Assembly (NCBI RefSeq): GCF_032917945.1
Contig: NZ_CP136624.1
Span: forward strand, 5,890,001 to 5,954,000
Source of the DNA: Bradyrhizobium sp. sBnM-33
Lineage (GTDB): Bacteria; Pseudomonadota; Alphaproteobacteria; Rhizobiales; Xanthobacteraceae
Length of the DNA: 64,000 nucleotides
Direction of reading: 5' to 3'
The notes beneath the pieces are model-generated. The model saw only the letters and a program-made list of their open reading frames with translations. It was not told the DNA's origin and made no database searches. Positions within the stretch are counted from its first letter, which is position 1. Each line of letters starts with the position of its first letter. Both the position numbers and the translations under genes were made by a program. Shown piece by piece: positions 26,131 to 35,546 of the stretch.

Positions 26131-27279
26131 ATGGATCTGATTACCACCACTTCCGACCTCGCCGCCGCCTGCTCCCGGCTCGCCCAACACAAGGTCATCA
26201 CCGTCGATACCGAGTTCCTGCGGGAGACGACGTACTACCCCCTGCTCTGCGTCGTGCAGATGGCGAGCGCGGACGAAGCCGTCGTGATCGACACGCTGGC
26301 GCCCGGCATCGACCTCAAGCCGTTCTTCGATCTGATGGGCAACGAGGCGGTGCTGAAAGTATTCCACGCCGCCCGCCAGGATATCGAGATCGTCTGGCAC
26401 CAGTCCGGCACCATTCCGCATCCGATCTTCGATACGCAAGTGGCCGCGATGGTGCTGGGCTATGGCGACAGCATCGCCTATGACCAGCTCGTCGAGCGCG
26501 TCACCGGCCACCGGCCGGACAAAACCCACCGTTTCACCGACTGGTCGCGCCGGCCGCTGACGCCGGAGCAGATGCATTACGCGATCTCCGACGTCACCCA
26601 TTTGCGCGACGTCTTTGCCGCCCTCGATACCGATTTGAAGAAGCGCGGCCGCAGCGACTGGGTCAGCGAGGAGATGGAAGTCCTGACCTCGCCAAGGACC
26701 TACGATTTCCACCCCGAGCGCGCCTGGGAGCGGCTCAAGAGCCGGGTCCGCAAGCCGAAGGAGCTTGCGGTGCTGATGGAAGTCGCGGCCTGGCGCGAGC
26801 AGGAAGCGCAAAGCCGCGACGTGCCGCGCTCACGCGTGCTGAAGGACGACGCAGTCGGCGACATCGCGACCCACGCGCCGACCTCACTGGAGCGTCTCGC
26901 CAGCCTGCGCTCGCTGCCGAAAGGCTTTGACCGCTCCAAATGGGGCAGCGACATCATCGCCGCCGTGCAGCGCGGCCTCGCCCGCGATCACTCCACCTTG
27001 CCAAAGATCGAAAAACCGCGCGGCAGTTCGAATGGCGCCGCGACCGTCGAGCTCCTGAAAGTGCTGCTGCGGATGACGTCCGAACGCCACGCCGTCGCCA
27101 GCAAGGTGATCGCTACCGTCGACGATCTCGACCAGATCGCCGCCGACGACCATGCCGACGTCGCTGCATTACACGGCTGGCGCCGCGAATTGTTCGGCGA
27201 AGCGGCGCTGGCGCTGAAGCACGGCCGGCTGGCGCTCGCGATAGAAAAAGGCCGAGTTATCCGGGTCGACCGGGCGTAG
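26131..27279 (+). CDS. rnd: Ribonuclease D
   Basis: A 382-residue 3'-5' exoribonuclease of the DEDDy class, acting in tRNA 3' maturation. The three exonuclease motifs are present: [21 protein letters not shown] region with Asp and Glu, [12 protein letters not shown] with Asp, and [14 protein letters not shown] with Tyr and the last Asp. An HRDC domain follows ([20 protein letters not shown]). The frame is open to 25981, but the ATG at 26131 starts right at the conserved [16 protein letters not shown]. The gene ends 134 bases before a convergent autotransporter-type gene, with the double-hairpin repeat between. Confidence 0.93.
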   Translation: MDLITTTSDLAAACSRLAQHKVITVDTEFLRETTYYPLLCVVQMASADEAVVIDTLAPGIDLKPFFDLMGNEAVLKVFHAARQDIEIVWHQSGTIPHPIFDTQVAAMVLGYGDSIAYDQLVERVTGHRPDKTHRFTDWSRRPLTPEQMHYAISDVTHLRDVFAALDTDLKKRGRSDWVSEEMEVLTSPRTYDFHPERAWERLKSRVRKPKELAVLMEVAAWREQEAQSRDVPRSRVLKDDAVGDIATHAPTSLERLASLRSLPKGFDRSKWGSDIIAAVQRGLARDHSTLPKIEKPRGSSNGAATVELLKVLLRMTSERHAVASKVIATVDDLDQIAADDHADVAALHGWRRELFGEAALALKHGRLALAIEKGRVIRVDRA

Positions 27280-27290
27280 ACTCTCGCGCT

Positions 27291-27405
27291 CCCCGGATGC
27301 TGCGCAGCGCGAAGCGGTGCGCTGCTGATCCGGGGTCCATATGCCGCGAGCCATGGGTCCCGGCTCTGCGGCGCATCACTGCGTGCTGCGCCGCGTCCGG
27401 GACAC
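27291..27405. repeat. Double-hairpin intergenic repeat, copy 2
   Basis: Second copy of the unit at 1492-1599. The first stem here is perfect at its base (CCCCGGAT/ATCCGGGG), with GCGCAGCGC and GCGCTGC pairing inside; the second stem is GTCCCGG/CCGGGAC with GCGGCGCA/TGCGCCGC inside. As in copy 1, it lies between two convergent gene ends. Confidence 0.8.
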
Positions 27406-27413
27406 GAACTGGG

Positions 27414-28562
27414 CTACCACTTCAACTCAAGCCCCACCGTGCCCTGATGCGACTGCACCGCGGCCCGGAGCTTGGCGTCGTAGTTGACGTAGAGCCGCGC
27501 GGTATTGGTCAGGCTCAGCGATGCCGAGGCGCCGGCATCGGCGCCGTACCGGCTCTCGCCGATGCCCTGCAGCGTGAGGCTTTGGGCGCCAAGGGTGACG
27601 GTGACGTCGGAGAAATTCTGCACGACATTATCGACGAACTTGCCGTAGCCCGACAGGTCGAGAATCTTGCCGTCGAAGATCCAGTAATGGCCGATCTCCG
27701 CGCCGATCAGCAGCCGCGCGCGCTGCACGGTGGCGCCTGTTGCCGCCACGGGATCGAGGCCTCCGATCTCCTGCAGTGATCCGGTCCGCGCGCGGACATA
27801 TTCGAGTGCGGCCTTGGGCACGACGCGGCCCTGGTCCTTGGACCAGTAATAGCTGATCTCGCTCAACACGCCGTCGAGCCGCGCATTGTATCCGGCGGCC
27901 GCAATCCCGAGCCCCGTGTCTCGGCGCGAATTGATGTTGCCAAAACCATGCACGACCGCGCTGGCCCAGGTCCACGGCCCGCTATCGACGGAGGCCGTGA
28001 ACCCGAGCTGAGTCAGGTCGATGGTGGCCGATTGCAGCGCCAGCGGAATGTCGATCGCCGAGCTGCTCTGGTCGATGGAAAAGCCGACATTGATGCCCGG
28101 CATCACCCGCGCGCCAATGCCTGCCACGCCGCCCCAGGTCTTTCTGCTGTCGCCGACGAATTCGCCGACCGCGCCGTTCTTGGTCCAGTTGCCGTAGCCT
28201 TCGAACCAGGTCTGGTAGCGCGGCGCTTCCATGCTCTCGGAGGCGCCGCCGCCGCCGGGATTGGTTCGCTGCAGGCGATTGAAGCCGTTGCTCGACTGGC
28301 TGCCCAGCCGTTCCAGGAAATTGCTGCCGAGATTGGTCAGCGTCGCGCCCGATGAGACCGTCGAATTGATCACGGTCGGAGTCGGGCTAGGCGTCTGCGA
28401 AGGCGTGGGTGTCGGGGTGGGCGTGGGCGTCGGCGATTGCGCGTGGGCGGCGGACATGGCGGAGATGACAGCGAACGCAATCGCGGCCAGACATGCAAGC
28501 GCCTGCCCGGTTCCGATTGTCCATGCTCGCGAAGGCCGCCGTGAGCCGCGCATGTAGTCCAT
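27414..28562 (-). CDS. Outer membrane autotransporter-type barrel protein with short Pro-Thr linker
   Basis: A 382-residue protein with a signal peptide (LACLAAIAFAVISAMSAAHAQ), a (Pro-Thr)n tract at about residues 43-65 and then a beta-rich C-terminal domain of autotransporter type: MEAPRYQTWFEGYGNW at the start of the barrel, alternating hydrophobic strands, and a terminal ...VGLELKW ending in an aromatic residue, the outer-membrane assembly signal. There is almost no passenger domain. The Pro-Thr tract is encoded by hexamer-like repeats prone to slippage. The role is unknown; it may be a simple porin-like or adhesion-linked barrel. Confidence 0.8.
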   Translation of the reverse strand: MDYMRGSRRPSRAWTIGTGQALACLAAIAFAVISAMSAAHAQSPTPTPTPTPTPSQTPSPTPTVINSTVSSGATLTNLGSNFLERLGSQSSNGFNRLQRTNPGGGGASESMEAPRYQTWFEGYGNWTKNGAVGEFVGDSRKTWGGVAGIGARVMPGINVGFSIDQSSSAIDIPLALQSATIDLTQLGFTASVDSGPWTWASAVVHGFGNINSRRDTGLGIAAAGYNARLDGVLSEISYYWSKDQGRVVPKAALEYVRARTGSLQEIGGLDPVAATGATVQRARLLIGAEIGHYWIFDGKILDLSGYGKFVDNVVQNFSDVTVTLGAQSLTLQGIGESRYGADAGASASLSLTNTARLYVNYDAKLRAAVQSHQGTVGLELKW

Positions 28563-28906
28563 TCCAGAGGGCGAAAGCGCCAGCCCGAAAAATGCGCAAA
28601 TGCCGATAAACCGTAACGATTTGCCCCTAGTTCGTGCAACCGGTCAATCGGCGCGCTGCCGAATACGCGCTGCTGTGGTTCGGCTGCCACAGCCCGCGAC
28701 ACCAGAACGATTTCCGGAAGCCCGCCAGAACCTTGCGAACGTCCAAATTTCGTGTTGCAATCCCAAGCGCAATCGGATTCAGGCCGTTCGACTGTGCGTT
28801 TCGCGAGCAGGAAATCTAGCAGCTACCGGGAAGCCCGTTTGTGGCGTGGCACGTGGAAAACGTGACCGCGTCTTTTTTGTATCTAGACCAAACTTGGAGA
28901 CAGGCG
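28563..28906. other. Intergenic region ahead of cspA
   Basis: These 344 bases separate the divergent autotransporter-type gene and cspA. No gene-like frame is visible. The part next to cspA is probably its long 5' untranslated leader, as is usual for cold-shock genes; I cannot fix a promoter or a cold-box by eye. Confidence 0.4.
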
Positions 28907-29116
28907 ATGGCGATGCACAAGGGCACCGTCAAGTGGTTCAACCCCACCAAGGGTTATGGGTTCATCAAGCCGGCGGTCGGCGAGAAGGACGTGTTCGTCC
29001 ACATCTCGGCCGTCGAGCGTGCAGGACTCAGTACTCTCAACGAGAACCAGCACATCGAGTACGACCTTGTCGAAAACCGCGGCAAGACATCAGCGGAAAA
29101 CCTCAAGGTCACCTAG
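28907..29116 (+). CDS. cspA: CspA-family cold shock protein
   Basis: A 69-residue single-stranded nucleic acid binding protein of the usual size. RNP1 is KGYGFIKP and RNP2 is DVFVHISAVE, preceded by the canonical GTVKWFNPTKG. The start at 28907 (MAMHKG) follows GGAGA at 6 bases; the ATG at 28913 is too far from it. The C-terminus (YDLVENRGKTSAENLKV) fits the alphaproteobacterial version. A strong intrinsic terminator follows. The gene is a single transcription unit. Confidence 0.95.
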   Translation: MAMHKGTVKWFNPTKGYGFIKPAVGEKDVFVHISAVERAGLSTLNENQHIEYDLVENRGKTSAENLKVT

Positions 29117-29135
29117 ACTTCATCCACGCTGATTA

Positions 29136-29163
29136 CCCCCGGCATCGCCGGGGGATTTGTTTG
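29136..29163 (+). terminator. Intrinsic terminator of cspA
   Basis: CCCCCGGC (29136-29143), loop ATC, GCCGGGGG (29147-29154), then ATTTGTTT. This is an 8-base perfect GC-rich stem with a T-rich tail, 20 bases after the cspA stop. Confidence 0.92.
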
Positions 29164-29179
29164 CGCCTTGCCCTGGAAT

Positions 29180-29911
29180 TCACGCCGCCGCCTCGCAGCC
29201 AGCGATCTCGCGGAGTTCCGGATAGAATCGCGCGGTCATTCGGCCGACATACCGCCGTAAGTTGGCATGGCTTGCAGCCGCCCGCTGCAAATCCGACTCG
29301 AACAGCGGACAAATCGCGCTGACCGCGAAAGCAAACATCGTGGCGTCGATGCCGGCGGGCTCCCTGCCCATGAAGAATGGCTTGTCGCCGAGATAGGCCG
29401 CCATCGCGTCGATCGAGCGGATTCCGATCGCGGTGATCTCGTCCTCGGAGTGACGGCCGATTCCCTGGCCGTGCAGCGTCTTGCGCAGGCGGCGGCGGAT
29501 CATCGAAACGACGACCGGCCTGACCGGCGCCGGCACCCCCTTGAAGAAATTGACCGGACCTTTGCGGAAATTGTCCTCAATCATCCAGCGGAAGTAAACG
29601 CTGGCCCAGTAGAGATTGTCCTCCGCCATCTTCTCGAAGGCCCAGGAGATGGCGAGCTGCTCGGCGCTGAGGCCCTGGTCGAAATCGATGCCGTATTTCT
29701 TTTCGAGATGCCAGCGGATCAGCGTGGAATCGCCGAGCAGTTGGCCATCATCCTCAATGTAGGGAATCTTGCCCTTGGGCGCTTTCGAAAAGCTCATCAA
29801 CGCCTTTTTGAACGGCAGTTTCGACATTCGCAGCAAGGTCTCAGCCTTGGTCACGAACGGGCTTGCGTCGGGAAGGCCGAAATTGGGCCCGGAGCCATAG
29901 AGCGTGATCAT
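29180..29911 (-). CDS. Glutathione S-transferase family protein
   Basis: A 243-residue cytosolic protein. The N-terminal thioredoxin-like domain has ITLYGSGPNFGLPDASPFV, then KGKIPYIEDDGQLLGDSTLI, whose cis-Pro and D-S pair mark the glutathione site. The C-terminal helical domain includes GDKPFFMGREPAGIDATMFA, close to the N-capping box of GSTs. The first strand lacks an evident catalytic Ser/Cys in the usual place, so activity type is unsure. It is related to the failed-axon-connections/metaxin-like GST group. The gene is convergent with cspA and sits upstream-distal of purN. Confidence 0.85.
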   Translation of the reverse strand: MITLYGSGPNFGLPDASPFVTKAETLLRMSKLPFKKALMSFSKAPKGKIPYIEDDGQLLGDSTLIRWHLEKKYGIDFDQGLSAEQLAISWAFEKMAEDNLYWASVYFRWMIEDNFRKGPVNFFKGVPAPVRPVVVSMIRRRLRKTLHGQGIGRHSEDEITAIGIRSIDAMAAYLGDKPFFMGREPAGIDATMFAFAVSAICPLFESDLQRAAASHANLRRYVGRMTARFYPELREIAGCEAAA

Positions 29912-29975
29912 GGAACCTCGATGTATCTTGCGGAGCGCGGTTGTCGCGCTCGTTCGCGCACACCGGCGGATAATA

Positions 29976-30629
29976 TCAGATCGTCCGCGGCGAAATCAGG
30001 GTACCGTCGCGGTCGGCCCCGTCCGCGACCTTGCAGATGTCGCCTTCGAGGCGAAGTTTTCCGCTCGCAAGCAAACGCAGCGCCTCGGGGTAGATGCGAT
30101 GCTCGATGCCGAGAATGCGCTGCGACAACGTCTCTGCCGTATCGTCGTCGGTCACTGTCACCGCGCCCTGCATCACGATCGGGCCGGCGTCGGTTTCGGG
30201 AATCACGAAGTGCACGGTCGCGCCCGAGATCTTGACCCCGGCCTGCAACGCCTGCCCGTGCGGATCGAGACCCGGAAAGGATGGCAGCAGCGAGGGATGG
30301 ATGTTGAGCATTCTTCCGTACCAGCGCTGCACGAAGTCAGCGGTGAACAGCCGCATGAATCCGCCCAGGCAGATCAACTCGACATTTTCTTCCTCCAGCG
30401 TCCGCTGCAGGACCGCCTCGAAGCTCGCGCGATCCTTGCCGAACGGCTTGCTCTCGATGACCCTCGTCGGAATGCCGCTCGCGGCTGCCTTCTCCAGCCC
30501 AGGCGCATCGGCCCGGTTGGAAATGACGGCGACGATCTCGGCCGGAAAATCCGCAGCCTTCGCCGCATCGATCAGCGCGGCCATGTTCGACCCGCGCCCC
30601 GAGATCAGGATGGCGACCCGGCGCTTCAT
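29976..30629 (-). CDS. purN: Phosphoribosylglycinamide formyltransferase
   Basis: A 217-residue enzyme that formylates GAR with 10-formyl-tetrahydrofolate in purine synthesis. Seen are [19 protein letters not shown] (phosphate-binding loop), [17 protein letters not shown], the catalytic [20 protein letters not shown] with Asn and His, and the later [16 protein letters not shown] with Asp. All key residues are in place. Its start overlaps the purM stop by four bases, so it is translated from the purM message. Confidence 0.96.
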   Translation of the reverse strand: MKRRVAILISGRGSNMAALIDAAKAADFPAEIVAVISNRADAPGLEKAAASGIPTRVIESKPFGKDRASFEAVLQRTLEEENVELICLGGFMRLFTADFVQRWYGRMLNIHPSLLPSFPGLDPHGQALQAGVKISGATVHFVIPETDAGPIVMQGAVTVTDDDTAETLSQRILGIEHRIYPEALRLLASGKLRLEGDICKVADGADRDGTLISPRTI

Positions 30630-31705
30630 TGCGCGAGATCGAGATGGCCGTTGTAGACCACGCGATGTTCGCCAGCAGCCGGGATCACTTCGCCGAGCAA
30701 GGCGACGGTCTCGCCGCTTTCAGCCAGGATCTCCGTCACCTTCTCGACAGCATCAGGCTTGACGATGGCGACCATGCCGATGCCGCAGTTGAAGGTGCGC
30801 AGCAATTCGAGTTCGGCGATGCCGCCCTGCTCCGCCAGCCACTTGAATACCGGCAGCACCGGCAGCCGCGCCAGATCGATGCCGACGCCGAGGTGCTTTG
30901 GCAGCACGCGTGGGATGTTGTCGGTGAAGCCGCCGCCGGTGATGTGGGCAAGCCCCTTGATCGCGCCCGTTTCGCGGATCGCGCGGAGGCAAGATTTCAC
31001 ATAGAGCCGCGTCGGCGCCAGCAGCGCGCCACCCAGCGTCATGACCGGCGAGAACGGCGCCGGCGCATCGAAAGCCACGCGGGATTGTGCGACGATTTTG
31101 CGGACCAGCGAAAAGCCGTTGGAGTGAACGCCGGACGAAGCCAGTCCGATCGCGGCGTCGCCCACGGCAATGTCCGCGCTCGGCAGGAGCGTGCCGCGCT
31201 CGGCAGCCCCGACCGCAAAGCCTGCGAGGTCGTAATCGCCATCCTTGTAGAGCCCCGGCATCTCGGCGGTCTCGCCGCCGATCAGGGCGCAGCCGGACTC
31301 CCGGCAGCCCTCGGCGATGCCGGCCACGATGGCCGCCGCGGCCTCGGGGTCCAACTTGCCGCAGGCAAAATAGTCGAGGAAGAACAACGGTTCCGCGCCC
31401 TGCACGACGAGGTCATTGACCGACATCGCGACCAGGTCGATGCCGATACCGCCATGGAGGCCGGTCTCGATTGCGATCTTGACCTTGGTGCCGACGCCGT
31501 CGGTCGCCGCCACCAGCACCGGATCCTTGAAACCCGCCGCTTTGAGGTCGAACAGGCCGCCAAAACCGCCGATTTCGGCATCGGCGCCGGCCCGGGCGGT
31601 GGCGCGCACCATCGGCTTGATGAGATCGACCAGGCGGTTGCCCGCATCGATATCGACCCCCGAATCCGCGTAGGTCAGCCCGTTTTTGCGGTCGTTCATG
31701 CCCAA
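30626..31705 (-). CDS. purM: Phosphoribosylformylglycinamidine cyclo-ligase (AIR synthetase)
   Basis: A 359-residue ATP-dependent enzyme that closes FGAM to AIR in purine synthesis. Characteristic stretches are [77 protein letters not shown] and [16 protein letters not shown]. An alternative ATG lies two codons downstream (31699). Together with purN it forms a two-gene operon with a four-base overlap, the usual order in alphaproteobacteria, divergent from a phosphatidyltransferase gene. Confidence 0.96.
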   Translation of the reverse strand: MGMNDRKNGLTYADSGVDIDAGNRLVDLIKPMVRATARAGADAEIGGFGGLFDLKAAGFKDPVLVAATDGVGTKVKIAIETGLHGGIGIDLVAMSVNDLVVQGAEPLFFLDYFACGKLDPEAAAAIVAGIAEGCRESGCALIGGETAEMPGLYKDGDYDLAGFAVGAAERGTLLPSADIAVGDAAIGLASSGVHSNGFSLVRKIVAQSRVAFDAPAPFSPVMTLGGALLAPTRLYVKSCLRAIRETGAIKGLAHITGGGFTDNIPRVLPKHLGVGIDLARLPVLPVFKWLAEQGGIAELELLRTFNCGIGMVAIVKPDAVEKVTEILAESGETVALLGEVIPAAGEHRVVYNGHLDLAQ

Positions 31706-31847
31706 TTCCAGTATGATGACGGCTGGTTACGAGGAATTCCACGATCCTGCAATGGCTCGCAAGCGCTCGGCGCATATACTATGTAGATAACAGCCGGCTA
31801 AACCCGCCAGGGGCCGGATCTAGGCCGGGAGCCGGGAAGCGACCGAG

Positions 31848-32390
31848 TTGAGCATTCCAAATATCATTACGCTGGGGCGCATCATCCTGGTGCCAGTCAT
31901 CGTCTGGGCGATCGTTTCCAGCCAGATGGAAATCGCCTTCGCGATCTTCGTCATTGCAGGGGTCAGCGACGCCGTCGACGGGTTTCTCGCCAAGCGCTTC
32001 AACATGTCGAGTGAACTGGGCGCCCTGCTCGACCCGCTTGCTGACAAGGCACTTTTGGTTTCGATCTTCGTGGCGCTCGGCATCTGGGGTGCGGTGCCGC
32101 GCTGGCTTGTCATCCTCGTGGTGTCGCGCGACATCATGATCGTCACAGCCGTGATCGTGTCATGGCTGTTCGACAAGCCGATCCCGATGAAGCCCTTGAT
32201 GGTGTCGAAGCTCAATACGGTGGCACAGGTGGCGTTCGCGGCGCTGGTACTGGCGTCGCTCGGTTTCAACTTCAAGCCGGCGCCCTACGACGTGATCCTG
32301 ATGGGTTTTGTTACGGTCTTTACTTTGGTTTCCGTCTCGCTCTATCTCATCGAGTGGGTGCGGCACATGAGCACGATCGAAGCGCGCTAG
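31848..32390 (+). CDS. CDP-alcohol phosphatidyltransferase, PgsA-like
   Basis: A 180-residue integral membrane enzyme of phospholipid synthesis. The signature is complete: Asp41 and Asp44 in SDAVDGFLAKRF, Gly58, and Asp62 and Asp66 in LLDPLADKALL, with Lys in place of the usual Arg in the AR pair. The opening SIPNIITLGRIILVPVIVW is like that of phosphatidylglycerophosphate synthases and cardiolipin synthases of this type. It begins with TTG at 31848; no ATG is near. Which alcohol is used cannot be decided, though glycerol-3-phosphate is likely. Followed by a repeat and hdaA. Confidence 0.85.
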   Translation: MSIPNIITLGRIILVPVIVWAIVSSQMEIAFAIFVIAGVSDAVDGFLAKRFNMSSELGALLDPLADKALLVSIFVALGIWGAVPRWLVILVVSRDIMIVTAVIVSWLFDKPIPMKPLMVSKLNTVAQVAFAALVLASLGFNFKPAPYDVILMGFVTVFTLVSVSLYLIEWVRHMSTIEAR

Positions 32391-32407
32391 GTTGCTCTTT
32401 TGTTTTA

Positions 32408-32478
32408 ACGCGCTTTCTTCTCGCAAGCCGGTGCCCACCCCGGATCAAATCCGGTGCAGCCTTTCGCTCGAAAACGCT
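32408..32478. repeat. Intergenic palindromic repeat between the phosphatidyltransferase gene and hdaA
   Basis: The outer arms CGCTTTCTTCTCGC / CTTTCGCTCGAAAACGCT belong to a unit well known from Bradyrhizobium intergenic DNA. An inner CCCCGGATCAAATCCGGTG stem is inserted in the centre. Related pieces occur at 17285-17360. Confidence 0.65.
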
Positions 32479-32512
32479 ATGAAGGCTGCAAGATCCCGGC
32501 CTGGAGATTTGC

Positions 32513-33190
32513 GTGGCAGTTCGCGTTCAACCTCGTCAGCTTGCCTTTGCGCTGCCGCATGCGGAGAGCTTGACGCGCGACAATTTCCTCGAGGGTCCGG
32601 CCAATGAAGCCGCACTCTCGCTGATCGAAAGCTGGCCCGACTGGCCGAACCGCATCATGCTGCTGGCCGGGCCGGAGGGCTCCGGCAAGAGCCATCTCGC
32701 CGCCATCTGGGCCGAACAGGCAGGCGCGCGCTCGATCTCGGCACATGCGCTTGACGCCGCTGCCGTTCCCGGCGCACTCGCCACCGGGGCGCTGGTGGTC
32801 GAGGATCTGAGGCCTGCCGACTTCGACGAACGCGCCCTGTTTCACCTCCTGAACCTGGCGCGCGAGGATGGAGCCTTCGTCCTGATCACGGGACGCGTTC
32901 CACCAGCGGCGTTCGAGATCGAACTGCGCGATCTCCGGTCGCGGCTGCGCGCCGCACCCGTCGTCTCGCTATTGCCGCCGGATGACCTGCTGTTTCGTGG
33001 CCTGATCGTCAAATTCTGCGCAGACCGCCAATTGAGCATCGACGAGACGGTGGTGAGCTACCTCGCCACCCGGATCGAGCGCTCCTATGCCGCTGCTCGC
33101 CAGGCGGTTGAGCTCCTGGATACCGAGGCGCTGCGGCTCGGCCGGCCGGTCACCCGGGCGCTGGCCGCGGAACTCTTGCGCAACGCCTGA
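32513..33190 (+). CDS. hdaA: DnaA-related replication regulator HdaA
   Basis: A 225-residue AAA+-like protein. It opens with [22 protein letters not shown], has a Walker [15 protein letters not shown], a Walker B-like [12 protein letters not shown], and the DnaA-domain III-like segments [16 protein letters not shown] and [20 protein letters not shown]. HdaA works with the beta clamp to promote ATP hydrolysis by DnaA and limit re-initiation; the N-terminal QLAFALP resembles a clamp-binding motif. The start is GTG at 32513. It lies directly upstream of ppk1-ppx, a conserved order in this family. Confidence 0.88.
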   Translation: MAVRVQPRQLAFALPHAESLTRDNFLEGPANEAALSLIESWPDWPNRIMLLAGPEGSGKSHLAAIWAEQAGARSISAHALDAAAVPGALATGALVVEDLRPADFDERALFHLLNLAREDGAFVLITGRVPPAAFEIELRDLRSRLRAAPVVSLLPPDDLLFRGLIVKFCADRQLSIDETVVSYLATRIERSYAAARQAVELLDTEALRLGRPVTRALAAELLRNA

Positions 33191-33245
33191 TCGGACAGCT
33201 CCTGCTGCGTCCTGCCGCCTTGACGCGGCTCCGCGCGGAACATCA

Positions 33246-33263
33246 ATGTCATTGAAACGTCAT
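33246..33263 (+). promoter_or_regulatory. PHO box upstream of ppk1
   Basis: ATGTCAT, TGAA, ACGTCAT: two 7-base direct repeats with a 4-base A/T-rich spacer, matching the PhoB consensus CTGTCAT-N4-CTGTCAC in most positions. It lies 58 bases before the chosen ppk1 start, in the correct orientation. This implies phosphate-starvation control, which fits polyphosphate metabolism. Confidence 0.65.
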
Positions 33264-33320
33264 CGGCGTATCACATGCTGTGGGCCGCATTCCCTTAAAG
33301 TCGGCCCTGCCTCGCTCGCG

Positions 33321-35534
33321 ATGGATCAAAGCCTTATGGAATTGGTACAAGCTGTTGAACTAAAAGAAAAAGAGCCGATTGCCGAGGCTCCGCCCACGAT
33401 CGCCGCGAGCCCGGAGCGATTCATCAATCGGGAACTATCCTGGCTACATTTCAACCGCCGGGTGCTCGAGGAATCGGTCAATCTGGGCCATCCGTTGCTG
33501 GAACGAGTGCGATTCCTGTCGATTTCAGCCAATAACCTTGATGAGTTCTTTATGGTCCGCGTCGCCGGCATCAAGGCGCAGGTCCGTGAAGGCATCGCCG
33601 AACGCAGCCCCGACGGCCTGACGCCGTCCGAGCAGCTCACCCTCATCAACAGGACGGTTTCGGAACTCGCTTCCGACCAGCAGGCGATCTGGCGCGATCT
33701 GCGCACCACCCTGTCGGATGCCGGCATCAAGCTCGTCGATGGTCACGACTTCACCAAGGCGGAGCGCGGCTGGCTCGAGGATCACTTCCTCCGCAACATT
33801 TTCCCGCTGCTGACGCCGCTGGCGATCGATCCCGCGCACCCGTTCCCGTTCATCCCGAGCCTCGGCTTCACCATCGCGCTGCAATTGCTGCGAACTTCCG
33901 ACGGCAAGGCGATGAACGCGCTGATCCGCATGCCCGGCAAGATCGACCGCTTCATCCGGATGCCGGCGACCAAGGACGGCGCGGTGCACCTGATCCCGCT
34001 GGAGCAAGCCACCGGAATGTTCATCGGCCGGCTGTTCCCCGGCTACACCGTCAAGGGCCAGGGCGCATTCCGCATCATCCGCGACTCCGAACTCGAAATC
34101 GAGGAAGAGGCCGAAGATCTGGTCCGCCTGTTCGAGACCGCGCTGAAGCGGCGGCGGCGCGGTTCGGTGATCCGGCTGGAAATGGAAGACAAAATGCCGG
34201 AAGCGCTGCGCACGTTCGTGCAGCAGGCGCTTTCCGCCGCCGATGACGAGGTGTTCCTGGTCGATGGCGTGCTGGCGATGAATGAACTCTCGCAGCTCAC
34301 CCGGCTAGACCGGCCCGATCTCGAATTCATGCCCTACGTGCCGCGCCACCCCGAGCGGGTGCGCGACCATGGCGGCGACATCTTCGCCGCGATCCGGCAG
34401 AAGGACCTGATCGTCCACCATCCGTACGAATCCTTCGACGTCGTCGTCCAGTTCCTGCAGCAAGCCCTCCGCGACCCCGACGTCGTCGCCATCAAGCAGA
34501 CGCTCTATCGCACCTCGAGCAATTCGCCGATCGTGCGGGCGCTCGCCGAGGCCGCGGAAGCCGGCAAGTCGGTGACCGCGCTCATCGAGCTGAAGGCGCG
34601 GTTCGACGAGGAAGCCAATATCCGCTGGGCGCGCGACCTCGAACGCGCCGGCGTGCAGGTCGTATACGGCTTTCTCGAACTGAAAACCCACGCCAAGCTG
34701 TCGATGGTGGTGCGGCGTGAAGGCGGCAGCCTGACGACCTACGTCCATACCGGCACCGGTAACTACCACCCGGTGACGGCGCGCATCTATACCGACCTTT
34801 CCTATTTCACCTCGGACCCGATCATCGGCCGCGACGCGGCGCGAGTGTTCAACTACATCACCGGCTATGCGGAGCCGAGCGACATCGAGCGGATGGCGGT
34901 GTCGCCGTTGACGCTACGCAAGCGCATTATCGAACACATCAAGGGCGAGACCAATCACGTAAGGCACGGCAAGCCGGGCGCGATCTGGATGAAGATGAAT
35001 TCGCTGGTCGACCCCGACATCATCGACGCGCTCTACGAGGCCTCACAGGCCGGCGTGTCGATCGAACTGGTGGTGCGCGGCATCTGCTGCCTGCGGCCCG
35101 GCCTGCCCGGGCTATCAGACAACATCCGCGTCAAATCGGTGATCGGCCGCTTCCTGGAGCACGGCCGAATCTACTGCTTTGGTATGGGGCAAGGCCTGCC
35201 CGGGCCGAAGGCGGCTGTGTATATCTCGTCCGCCGACATGATGCCACGAAACCTCGACCGCCGCGTCGAAGTCCTCTGTCCATTGCAAAATCCCACGGTA
35301 CATCAGCAGGTTCTCGAACAGATCATGGTCGCGAACCTGAAGGATACAGAGCAGAGCTGGCAATTGTTGCCGGATGGATCGTCAACGCGTATGAAGGCCG
35401 CGAAAGGCGAAGAGCCCTTCAACCTGCACAACTATTTCATGACGAATCCGAGTCTCTCAGGCCGTGGAAAGTCACTCAAGGAATCTTCGCCGCGCCGCCT
35501 TACGCGCCGTACCGAGCGTCAGCAATCATCATAA
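33321..35534 (+). CDS. ppk1: Polyphosphate kinase 1
   Basis: A 737-residue enzyme that polymerises ATP gamma-phosphate into polyphosphate reversibly. The N domain ([20 protein letters not shown]), H domain, and the two phospholipase D-like C domains are present. The autophosphorylated His and its partner are His457 (ELKTHAKLS) and His476 ([10 protein letters not shown]), 19 residues apart as in Escherichia coli PPK1 (435 and 454). ATG 33321 was preferred to ATG 33246, as the latter lies inside the PHO box and adds residues of no conserved character. The frame is open to 33087 within hdaA, which is not used. It forms an operon with ppx. Confidence 0.96.
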   Translation: MDQSLMELVQAVELKEKEPIAEAPPTIAASPERFINRELSWLHFNRRVLEESVNLGHPLLERVRFLSISANNLDEFFMVRVAGIKAQVREGIAERSPDGLTPSEQLTLINRTVSELASDQQAIWRDLRTTLSDAGIKLVDGHDFTKAERGWLEDHFLRNIFPLLTPLAIDPAHPFPFIPSLGFTIALQLLRTSDGKAMNALIRMPGKIDRFIRMPATKDGAVHLIPLEQATGMFIGRLFPGYTVKGQGAFRIIRDSELEIEEEAEDLVRLFETALKRRRRGSVIRLEMEDKMPEALRTFVQQALSAADDEVFLVDGVLAMNELSQLTRLDRPDLEFMPYVPRHPERVRDHGGDIFAAIRQKDLIVHHPYESFDVVVQFLQQALRDPDVVAIKQTLYRTSSNSPIVRALAEAAEAGKSVTALIELKARFDEEANIRWARDLERAGVQVVYGFLELKTHAKLSMVVRREGGSLTTYVHTGTGNYHPVTARIYTDLSYFTSDPIIGRDAARVFNYITGYAEPSDIERMAVSPLTLRKRIIEHIKGETNHVRHGKPGAIWMKMNSLVDPDIIDALYEASQAGVSIELVVRGICCLRPGLPGLSDNIRVKSVIGRFLEHGRIYCFGMGQGLPGPKAAVYISSADMMPRNLDRRVEVLCPLQNPTVHQQVLEQIMVANLKDTEQSWQLLPDGSSTRMKAAKGEEPFNLHNYFMTNPSLSGRGKSLKESSPRRLTRRTERQQSS

Positions 35535-35546
35535 GGGGTCTTGGCT

